DNA of 64,000 bases from Janthinobacterium lividum (GTDB taxonomy: Bacteria > Pseudomonadota > Gammaproteobacteria > Burkholderiales > Burkholderiaceae_D), in NCBI RefSeq assembly GCF_011601275.1, contig NZ_JAAOLY010000002.1, forward strand, positions 124,001 through 188,000. Reading direction: 5' to 3'. The position numbers and the translations under genes are program-made. The notes beneath the pieces were generated by a model, which saw nothing but the letters and a program-made list of their open reading frames with translations, did no database searches and was not told the DNA's origin. Position 1 is the first letter of the stretch; each line of letters begins with the position of its first letter. Of the stretch, positions 15,900-22,528 are shown piece after piece.

Positions 15900-17288
15900 A
15901 TGAGAAAATTCAAGCTCCCCAATACCTTCGTCCTGCTGTGCGCCATCCTGGCCATGATCGCCGTGGCGACGTGGCTGGTGCCGGGCGGGAAATTCGACAC
16001 CCAGCTGGTGAACGGCAAGCAGTTGATCATCCCCGGCACGTTTCATTACGTCGACAACAAGCCGCAGGGCCTGGCCGCCCTGATGATGGCGCCCATCAAG
16101 GGCTTCGTCGACGCCAGCCTGATCATCGGCTTCGTGCTGATCGTCGGCGGCGCCTTCGCAGTATTGCAAAAGACGGAAGCCTTCGACTCGCTGATCAAGG
16201 CCATCGCCAAGGCGCATACCAGTTCGCGCTTCGTGCGCGCCGCCATCATTCCCGTCTTCTTCACCATGTTCTCGCTGGGCGGCGCCACTTTCGGCATGAA
16301 CGAGGAAGCGATCCCCTTTATCATGATCTTCGTGCCGCTGGCCCTGGCCTTGGGCTATGACACCATCACGGGCGTGTCGATTCCCTTCATCGGATCGCAG
16401 GTGGGCTTTTCCGCCGCCTTTTTGAATCCGTTCAACGTCGGCATCGCGCAAGGCATCGCGGGCGTGCCGATCTTTTCCGGCATCGGCTACCGCCTGATCG
16501 TGTGGGCCATCGCCACGGCGGTCAGCATCGTGTTCCTGATGTGGTACGCGGCGCGCATCAAGCGCCATCCGGAAAAAAGCCCGACCTACCTGCTTGACAT
16601 CGAAAAGCGCAGCGAGCACTCGATGGACCTGGACAGCTTTGCCGGCATGACGCGCACGCACCGCGCCGTGCTGTGGATTTTCATGGCGACCCTGCTGACG
16701 ATGGTCGTCGGCGTCGTCAAGTACGACTGGTTCATCGATGAAATCGCCGCCCTGTTCCTGGTGATGGCCATCATCGTCGGCCTGGTCGGCCGACTCGACA
16801 TGGACAGCCTGGTAGCGTCCTTCGTGCAGGGCGCGCGCGACATGGTCAGCGTGGCGCTGGTCATCGCGCTGGCGCGCGGCACCATGATCCTGGCGCGCGA
16901 CGCGCAGATCATCGACACCATACTGCATGCGCTCACGCCTCTGGTGGCCTCGTCCAACCCCGTCTTCGCCGCGCAAAAGATGTTCTTCATGCAGTCGGTG
17001 ATCAACTTCTTCATCCACTCGGGCAGCGGCCAGGCGGCGCTCACCATGCCCATCATGGCGCCGCTGGCCGACCTGGTGGGCGTGACGCGCCAGACAGCCA
17101 TCCTGGCCTTCCAGTTCGGCGAATTCACCACGCCGATGATCCCCACTTCCGGTATCACCGTCGGCGTGCTGGCGCTGGCGCGCGTGCCCTGGCTTACGTG
17201 GGCCAAGTGGATGATCCCGCTGCAGCTGATTTATCTGGTGCTGGCGCTGCTGCTGCTGATTCCTCCCTGCCTGATGCACTGGCAATGA
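15900..17288 (+). CDS. YfcC-family (DcuC/arginine-ornithine antiporter-like) membrane carrier
   Basis: 462 residues with about twelve membrane segments. Family landmarks are the N-terminal PNTFVLLCAILAMIAVATWL, VPGGKFDT, GGATFGMNEEAIPFI, FLNPFNVGIAQGIAGVPIFSG, NFFIHSGSGQAALTMPIMAP and TTPMIPTSGITVGVLALARV. YfcC-type carriers are annotated as C4-dicarboxylate or basic amino acid/peptide transporters. The gene begins 9 bases after the cphZ stop (GTG 15891 is an alternative start) and ends at a terminator, so it forms a two-gene operon with cphZ. Inference: it moves beta-Asp-Arg, or the Arg/Asp released from it, across the inner membrane. Confidence 0.84.
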   Translation: MRKFKLPNTFVLLCAILAMIAVATWLVPGGKFDTQLVNGKQLIIPGTFHYVDNKPQGLAALMMAPIKGFVDASLIIGFVLIVGGAFAVLQKTEAFDSLIKAIAKAHTSSRFVRAAIIPVFFTMFSLGGATFGMNEEAIPFIMIFVPLALALGYDTITGVSIPFIGSQVGFSAAFLNPFNVGIAQGIAGVPIFSGIGYRLIVWAIATAVSIVFLMWYAARIKRHPEKSPTYLLDIEKRSEHSMDLDSFAGMTRTHRAVLWIFMATLLTMVVGVVKYDWFIDEIAALFLVMAIIVGLVGRLDMDSLVASFVQGARDMVSVALVIALARGTMILARDAQIIDTILHALTPLVASSNPVFAAQKMFFMQSVINFFIHSGSGQAALTMPIMAPLADLVGVTRQTAILAFQFGEFTTPMIPTSGITVGVLALARVPWLTWAKWMIPLQLIYLVLALLLLIPPCLMHWQ

Positions 17289-17291
17289 AAG

Positions 17292-17326
17292 AAGCCACGG
17301 CGATGCATGGCCGCCGTGGCTTTTTT
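17292..17326. terminator. Bidirectional intrinsic terminator
   Basis: AAGCCACGGC (17292-17301) pairs perfectly with GCCGTGGCTT (17313-17322), and TTTT follows on the plus strand. The other strand also carries a T-rich tail. It lies directly between the convergent carrier and alpha/beta hydrolase genes. Confidence 0.85.
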
Positions 17327-18590
17327 ATTTGCGATACGCCGTTCCGTACGCGCCTTTTACGCCGCCCTTTGCCCAGTCGGCCATCAGCTCATAAAACCCA
17401 GGCGTGATGACGGTGGACTTGCGCGTTCCATCGGGCGCCTGGGCGTAGCTGCGCATGCCGTGGTCGGCCTGCGGGAAGAGGTAGACCGAGATGGCCTGGC
17501 CTTGGCCGCGCAACGCCATCAGGCGCTCCACGGTGACAGCCGGCGGTGCCTGGCGGTCGTCCTCCGCCAAGGCCCATAACTGCGGCACCGTGACTTGGCT
17601 CAACACCTTCACAGGATCGATTGACCAGTCGATATCGAGCTTGTCGAATCGCGGTATGCCATGCTTGCGCAGCTCGTCGGCCGGCATACCCAGCAACACG
17701 CCCGTGTAGCCTCCCTTGATGAGGGAAAACCAGGGTTCCCTGCCAAACTGCTGCTGAAACGCCGACAACTCATCCAGGCCATCGTTGTAGCCGGATTTGA
17801 CGATCCTGGCCGTGATATCCGTCAGCGTCCGGGCCTGGGCAATGACGTCGCCGCCATAGCCTTTATCCTGAAGTTCCCTGGCGACCTGCGCCGCATCCTG
17901 CTCCGTGATATCGACCGCCAGACCATAGCCAATGCCGATGAATTCCGCCTTGGCACGCACCTGCGCCAGCGGGACGATCCAGCCGCCCTGGCTCACGCCC
18001 AACAGGCCGAAGCGGCCGTAACGCCCTTGCGCCAGCCGTTTGGCTTCGCGCGACGCGGCCACCAGGTCATCGGCCAGACGTGGAAAATTCTGCGTATATT
18101 CACCTTCAGACAGCCCGGTACCGCGCTTGTCATACACGAAAACGGACACGCCCCGGCCAAGCATCTGATAGGGATCGCGCGCGCGGTCTATCCAGCCAGT
18201 GCCTTCGGAACCGTGCGCATACACGACCAGTGGCGTGTCCTTGCCTGCGCCCGGCGCTTCCATCAAGCGGCCAGCGAGCATGACGCCGTCCGATTCAAAG
18301 CGCGTATCCGCTTCGGCCAATGCCACTTTCGGCCAGCGTTCGTTGCCGCGGACAAGCACGGCGTCCTTTCCGCACGCGACCAGCGCCCCGGCATCCAGCG
18401 TATTGCCCACTATCCCGTCGCTGAAGGTGTAGCCGTATCCTTTGCCACCTTTGGTCACAGAGACGAAGCCCGTCTGGTCCTGGCGAAAAATGCCCGTCTC
18501 GCAAGGCGCCGGACTGAATGCCTCCGGCATGGATGCGCCAGTCGCCGTGAGAGATACGGCAAGAAGAGGCCAGAGAAAAAAAGAGGTCAT
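17325..18590 (-). CDS. Exported alpha/beta hydrolase (dipeptidyl aminopeptidase/acylaminoacyl peptidase-like)
   Basis: 421 residues from ATG 18590. A hydrophobic signal sequence (MTSFFLWPLLAVSLTATGAS) precedes a small N-terminal domain (about 25-110) of unknown role. The hydrolase fold begins at VMLAGRLMEAPGAGKDTPLV and contains HGSEGTG (oxyanion strand), FVYDKRGTGLSEG, the nucleophile elbow GLLGVSQGGWIVP (GVSQG), a late acidic residue in ALAEDDRQAP and the catalytic His in FPQADHGMRSY. Such proteins hydrolyse esters or amides; the substrate is unknown. The start has no clear ribosome binding site. Monocistronic by context, convergent with the carrier gene. Confidence 0.82.
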   Translation of the reverse strand: MTSFFLWPLLAVSLTATGASMPEAFSPAPCETGIFRQDQTGFVSVTKGGKGYGYTFSDGIVGNTLDAGALVACGKDAVLVRGNERWPKVALAEADTRFESDGVMLAGRLMEAPGAGKDTPLVVYAHGSEGTGWIDRARDPYQMLGRGVSVFVYDKRGTGLSEGEYTQNFPRLADDLVAASREAKRLAQGRYGRFGLLGVSQGGWIVPLAQVRAKAEFIGIGYGLAVDITEQDAAQVARELQDKGYGGDVIAQARTLTDITARIVKSGYNDGLDELSAFQQQFGREPWFSLIKGGYTGVLLGMPADELRKHGIPRFDKLDIDWSIDPVKVLSQVTVPQLWALAEDDRQAPPAVTVERLMALRGQGQAISVYLFPQADHGMRSYAQAPDGTRKSTVITPGFYELMADWAKGGVKGAYGTAYRK

Positions 18591-18686
18591 GGAGTCATGT
18601 GTCCGATACGGGGCTGTCGCATTGTTAATCAGGAAAACGGAAATATCTGGGCAACACCAGGGCCACGCGCACACCGCGTCGGCTGT

Positions 18687-19112
18687 TCAACGCCGGTATA
18701 TATCGGGAAAATACCGTTCCATCAGCGTCTCAGGCCTGAGCGGCGCAGTAAAGCCGTGGCGCGCATACAAGCCATGCGCCGTGCTGGTGGCCAGCATGAA
18801 ACGGCGCAGGCCCTGCAAGTCAGGATGTGCCATCACGGCCTCCATCAGGCGCTTGCTGTAGCCGCGGCCGCGGTATTCTTCCAGCACATACACATCGACC
18901 AGATAGGCAAAGGTGGCGTAGTCGCTGACCACGCGGGCGAACGCCACTTGGCGGCCGTCGAGGGTCCCGCCAAAACACAGGGAATGGTCGATCGCGCGCT
19001 GTACGGTAGCGTACGGGATGCCGATGGCCCATGTCGATTGCGTGCTGAGAAAATGGTGGATGGCTGGAACGTCGAGTTCTGCCTTGTCGGTGCTGATCAT
19101 CAAAGGTGGCAT
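18687..19112 (-). CDS. GNAT-family N-acetyltransferase
   Basis: About 141 residues from ATG 19112 (19100 and 19154 are alternatives; none has a strong ribosome binding site). The acetyl-CoA loop is clear: VDVYVLEEYRGRGYSKRLME (RGRGYS as R-x2-G-x-G/A). Also seen are an N-terminal FLSTQSTWAIGIPYATVQRA and the C-terminal LYARHGFTAPLRPETLMERY. The family transfers acetyl from acetyl-CoA to an amine. This subtype is usually annotated only as GNAT, so the acceptor is unknown. Confidence 0.85.
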   Translation of the reverse strand: MPPLMISTDKAELDVPAIHHFLSTQSTWAIGIPYATVQRAIDHSLCFGGTLDGRQVAFARVVSDYATFAYLVDVYVLEEYRGRGYSKRLMEAVMAHPDLQGLRRFMLATSTAHGLYARHGFTAPLRPETLMERYFPDIYRR

Positions 19113-19276
19113 CGCGCAGGCCCTGCTATCGTTGAAAACACGATCATCGGCCATTTTGCTGCTGCTGTCACCAGGCTTGGAAAGAACCGGGGGCGCCGCC
19201 CGTTCTGCCTGTCCATGATGCGGTACTGCTATTTTCTGCTGATGCTTGTCGTACTGCCGGCATTGCATCGCCACGC

Positions 19277-19483
19277 TTACAGGGCCGCTTTTTCTTCGGC
19301 GCTCAGGCGCTTGGCGCTCACATACACGGTGTGCATGGTGGCTTGGTCTGCGCTGGCGACGAGGGCGGCGGAAGCGGCTGGCGCGGCGCGGAACTTCGGC
19401 ACGGCGGCGGTGGCCAGGCTGGTGGCGGCGGCAACGGCGATGATGGCAACGAAGATGGCTTCCATGTTTTTAGCGATGTTCAT
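19277..19483 (-). CDS. Small exported protein of 68 residues, function unknown
   Basis: ATG 19483 has a good ribosome binding site (AAAGGA, eight bases upstream). The protein begins with a short charged stretch and a hydrophobic segment (AIFVAIIAVAAATSLATAAV) that looks like a signal peptide, followed by about 40 Ala-rich residues ending YVSAKRLSAEEKAAL. I do not recognise a named family. The ribosome binding site, signal-like start and codon use make it a likely real gene. It is divergent from argH with 265 bases between them. Confidence 0.65.
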   Translation of the reverse strand: MNIAKNMEAIFVAIIAVAAATSLATAAVPKFRAAPAASAALVASADQATMHTVYVSAKRLSAEEKAAL

Positions 19484-19717
19484 GATGGTGTCCTTTGGGT
19501 GGCTGGTTGTGTGCTGCGATGATTGAACTGTAGGCCGATCGCCCCTGAACTGCCATCGGATTGCGACCAAACGCACGATACGCGGGACAGAATACAAAAA
19601 GCCCGGATGAAACGCGTAACAGGCCATCGCCGCGGCATTTGACGCTTGCCAACCCCATTCCTGGCCATTTCAGCGCCCTGCAAGCCCCTAAAAGCCCTAC
19701 CGCCGGCCAACCTTGTT

Positions 19718-19723
19718 TATAAT
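19718..19723 (+). promoter_or_regulatory. argH -10 element
   Basis: A perfect TATAAT lies 25 bases upstream of the argH ATG, followed by the ribosome binding site AAAGGA. No convincing -35 hexamer is seen at the usual spacing. Confidence 0.6.
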
Positions 19724-19748
19724 CGCCCTACACTAAAGGACTTCTTTC

Positions 19749-21146
19749 ATGACTGATCAATTCTCCAAAAAGGGCGAAGCCTGGTCGGCCCGGTTTTCCG
19801 AACCGGTCTCGGACCTCGTCAAGCGCTACACAGCTTCTGTATTTTTTGACAAGCGCCTGGCGCTGTTCGACATCGAAGGTTCGCTGGCCCATGCGGAAAT
19901 GCTGCATGCGCAAGCCATCATCAGCCCGGCCGACTACGCGGAAATCCAGCGCGGCATGGCGCAAATCTCGCAGGAAATCGCCGCCGGCCAGTTCGAATGG
20001 CTGCTGGACCTGGAAGATGTCCACCTGAATATTGAAAAACGCCTGACCGAACTGGTAGGCGATGCGGGCAAGCGCTTGCACACGGGCCGTTCGCGCAACG
20101 ACCAGGTGGCGACCGATATCCGTCTGTACGTGCGTTCCGCCATCGATGACATCACCGCCCTGCTGGCGACGTTCCGCAGCGCGCTGACGGACCTGGCCGA
20201 GCAGCATGCCGACACCATCATGCCGGGCTTTACCCACATGCAGGTGGCCCAGCCGATCACCTTCGGTCACCACATGCTGGCGTATGTCGAAATGTTCGGC
20301 CGCGACGCCGAGCGCATGGCCGATTGCCGCAAACGCGTCAACCGCCTGCCGCTGGGCGCCGCCGCCCTGGCCGGCACCACCTTTCCCATCGACCGACTGC
20401 GCGTGGCAAAAACGCTGGGCTTTGACGACGTGTGCCACAACTCGCTCGACGCCGTCTCGGACCGCGACTTCGCCATCGAATTTTGCGCCGCCTCCGCCGT
20501 GCTGATGATGCACGTGTCGCGCATGGCCGAAGAACTGGTGATCTGGATGAGCCCACGCATCGGCTTCATCGACATCGCCGACCGCTTCTGCACCGGCTCG
20601 TCGATCATGCCGCAAAAGAAAAACCCGGACGTGCCGGAACTGGCGCGTGGCAAGACGGGCCGCGTCTACGGTCACCTGATTGGCCTGTTGACCCTGATGA
20701 AAGGCCAGCCGCTGGCCTACAACAAGGACAACCAGGAAGACAAGGAACCGCTGTTCGACACCGTCGACACCGTCATCGACACCTTGCGTATCTTCGCCGA
20801 CATGGCCGGCGGCATCACGGTGAAACCGGAAGCGATGCGCGCGGCCGCCCTGCAGGGCTACGCCACGGCGACCGACCTGGCCGACTACCTGGTCAAGAAG
20901 GGCTTGCCGTTCCGCGATGCGCATGAAGCGGTGGCCCTGGCCGTGCGCGCCTGCGTCGACGCCGGCTGCGACCTGGCCGACCTGACGCTCGAGCAGCTGC
21001 GCGCGTTTTCCCCGTTGACGGATGAAGACGTGTTTGCCGTGCTGACCCTGGAAGGCTCCGTGGCCGCGCGCGATCACGTGGGCGGCACCGCGCCACGCCA
21101 GGTACGCGCCGCGATCGCCCGCGTGCGTACGCAACTGGAAAAATAA
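19749..21146 (+). CDS. argH: Argininosuccinate lyase
   Basis: 465 residues, the usual length. It splits argininosuccinate into arginine and fumarate, the last step of arginine synthesis, in the cytoplasm. Diagnostic segments: [20 protein letters not shown] at the start, [16 protein letters not shown], the superfamily signature [16 protein letters not shown] (with the catalytic Ser) and [20 protein letters not shown]. It is a single gene between its own promoter and a strong terminator, as is common for argH in betaproteobacteria. Confidence 0.97.
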   Translation: MTDQFSKKGEAWSARFSEPVSDLVKRYTASVFFDKRLALFDIEGSLAHAEMLHAQAIISPADYAEIQRGMAQISQEIAAGQFEWLLDLEDVHLNIEKRLTELVGDAGKRLHTGRSRNDQVATDIRLYVRSAIDDITALLATFRSALTDLAEQHADTIMPGFTHMQVAQPITFGHHMLAYVEMFGRDAERMADCRKRVNRLPLGAAALAGTTFPIDRLRVAKTLGFDDVCHNSLDAVSDRDFAIEFCAASAVLMMHVSRMAEELVIWMSPRIGFIDIADRFCTGSSIMPQKKNPDVPELARGKTGRVYGHLIGLLTLMKGQPLAYNKDNQEDKEPLFDTVDTVIDTLRIFADMAGGITVKPEAMRAAALQGYATATDLADYLVKKGLPFRDAHEAVALAVRACVDAGCDLADLTLEQLRAFSPLTDEDVFAVLTLEGSVAARDHVGGTAPRQVRAAIARVRTQLEK

Positions 21147-21165
21147 ACGGGCTGCGTCCCGCCAG

Positions 21166-21198
21166 CGCCCCGCTGCAGCGATGCAGCGGGGCGTTTTT
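21166..21198. terminator. Strong intrinsic terminator after argH
   Basis: A perfect 12-bp stem, CGCCCCGCTGCA (21166-21177) with TGCAGCGGGGCG (21182-21193), a 4-base loop and TTTTT. It lies between argH and the convergent ACT-domain gene, and its T-run touches the latter's stop codon. Confidence 0.92.
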
Positions 21199-21854
21199 CA
21201 TTGCGCGACGATTTTCGACAGCACGGAAAAAGCCGCCCCCGTCTGCGACGCCTCCAGCAGCAAGGTCAGCTCCGTATAGGTGCAGATGATGTTGATCAGG
21301 TTGATCCGCTCCCAGGCCAGGCGCTTGAGGATGGCGTGATACACGCCCGGCGTATAACAGGTTTCGGGCGCCAGGTGCAAGGTCACGGCCGTCACCCGTT
21401 CCAGGCGCGCCAGTTCCTGCTCTTCGCCGAATACCTCTTCCACCAGCGCATGCAGTGAACGGCTGCAGATCACCATCACCTCATTGACGCCGCGCGTCAC
21501 CGTGATGAAGGTGCCACGCTGGGGCGCCGCCAGCGCCAGCAACTGGCGCTGGCAGGCATACGTCTCGTCGGAGTAGCGATAGGTAAAAATCATCAATTCG
21601 CTGCGCGTGGACAGTTCACCCGCGCGGTGCGCCAGCATGATCTCGCCGCTTTTCTGCTGCGGCATCCGTTCGGCCAGGCGGCGCAGCGCCATCACCACGG
21701 CGGCCTGCCCCACCGGCTTCCACAAGTCGGTCTGCAATTGCGGCTGCAGCTGGCGCGCCAGTTCCGACAGGTTCAGCAAGCCCCGGCCCAATCCCTCGCT
21801 GAGAAAGGCCGATTCCATCACGATCTGTTCCACTTTGGTCGCTATCGAAAGCAT
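21198..21854 (-). CDS. Orphan ACT-like-domain protein, function unknown
   Basis: 218 residues from ATG 21854 (MLSIATKVEQIVMESAFLSE). The N-terminal half is helical (GRGLLNLSELARQLQPQL, AVVMALRRLAERM). The C-terminal half carries an ACT-like fold segment, INLINIICTYTELTLLLEAS followed by AAFSVLSKIV, very close in pattern to the regulatory ACT repeat of aspartokinases (the TSTELT-like motif). No kinase domain is present. It is therefore probably a small-molecule sensor or regulator, but I cannot name it. The frame extends upstream through an attenuator-like terminator, so the start at 21854 (GAAGAA just upstream) is preferred. A leader peptide and terminator precede it. Confidence 0.7.
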   Translation of the reverse strand: MLSIATKVEQIVMESAFLSEGLGRGLLNLSELARQLQPQLQTDLWKPVGQAAVVMALRRLAERMPQQKSGEIMLAHRAGELSTRSELMIFTYRYSDETYACQRQLLALAAPQRGTFITVTRGVNEVMVICSRSLHALVEEVFGEEQELARLERVTAVTLHLAPETCYTPGVYHAILKRLAWERINLINIICTYTELTLLLEASQTGAAFSVLSKIVAQ

Positions 21855-21964
21855 AGTTCTTCGGGCCGGTGATTCCGGTGCACGCACCAGGAGCCGGCAA
21901 CCCTTCCTGAAAAAAGGATGCACTGCGCCAGCGGCCGCGCCGGGCGGCGCGGTCGGACTCATTG

Positions 21965-21986
21965 AAAAAAGCCCCCTCGCGGGGGG
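21965..21986 (-). terminator. Attenuator-like intrinsic terminator in the leader of the ACT-domain gene
   Basis: On the minus strand a run of G/C (CCCCC loop GGGGG, 21986-21972) is followed by six T residues (21970-21965). It lies about 110 bases upstream of the ACT-domain start and 20 bases after a short leader frame. A CCCCTC stretch inside the leader frame could pair with the GAGGGG arm as an alternative structure. Confidence 0.55.
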
Positions 21987-22005
21987 AAGAGCCGGATAGC
22001 GTCGG

Positions 22006-22086
22006 CTAGGAAGGCGGATGCAGCATGAATGCCGCTCCAGAGGGGAAATGGCTGAAACCAACAGCAGAAAACAGAACTGACGTCAT
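22006..22086 (-). CDS. Putative 26-residue leader peptide
   Basis: ATG 22086 has GGGAG six bases upstream, and the frame ends at TAG 22008-22006. The peptide starts MTSVLFSAVGFSHF and contains four Phe, five Ser and three Pro in 26 residues. It sits between a likely promoter (22221-22192) and the attenuator-like hairpin, the arrangement of an amino-acid-responsive transcription attenuator. No single amino acid is run together, so the signal, if any, is not obvious. Confidence 0.45.
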   Translation of the reverse strand: MTSVLFSAVGFSHFPSGAAFMLHPPS

Positions 22087-22191
22087 GTGAAACTCCCGAT
22101 TTTTTTCCCGATGCGCTGTATCTGGACGCGGTCATTGCCGCGTGCGCTTTTTTTGTTTTCGCCTGGTCCGCCGGGGACAACGCGAAGAGCT

Positions 22192-22221
22192 AGTGTAGAT
22201 CGCAACATTTAGAAAATGCAA
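22192..22221 (-). promoter_or_regulatory. Candidate promoter for the leader/ACT-domain transcript
   Basis: Minus-strand -35 TTGCAT (22221-22216), an 18-base spacer and -10 TACACT (22197-22192). It would give a leader of about 330 bases before the ACT-domain start. Read from sequence only. Confidence 0.35.
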
Positions 22222-22280
22222 CAGTGTTTTTCCAACAGAACGCTCCATTAGGGGAAGTAGTCCATAACAAAAGTTGCAGC

Positions 22281-22398
22281 TTGTGGTAGATCAAACTTTC
22301 CAACGATGTGGCGCCGATAAATGTTCAATTCTTAACAAAAATTCGTGGAGTGACCCATTTCTTGAATTTTTTGACATGGCGATCTCGACAAGTTTAGT
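22281..22398 (+). promoter_or_regulatory. Upstream region of the M4 protease gene: promoter and FNR-like site
   Basis: TTGACA at 22371-22376 with TTTAGT at 22393-22398 (16-base spacer) is a plausible sigma-70 promoter, about 130 bases before the gene. Further upstream, TTGTGGTAGATCAA (22281-22294) matches 8 of 10 positions of the FNR/Anr consensus. It is too far upstream (centred near -118) for class II activation. The rest of 22222-22528 is AT-richer and shows no other feature. Confidence 0.4.
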
Positions 22399-22528
22399 GT
22401 CGCCCTACCCGGCGTCATGCCACCACAAAACGGCAGGCTATCCGCCCGCCGCCAGGCACGCCGGGGTGGCCATCAGGCATCGCGGCCAGCTCATTCACCA
22501 TTTCCTTAACCGATACCATGGAGCAGAA

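Noticed and set aside
15417-17285. 622-residue minus-strand open frame opposite cphZ and the YfcC gene
   Set aside because: Gln/His/Asp-rich low-complexity translation antisense to two genes with clear motifs.
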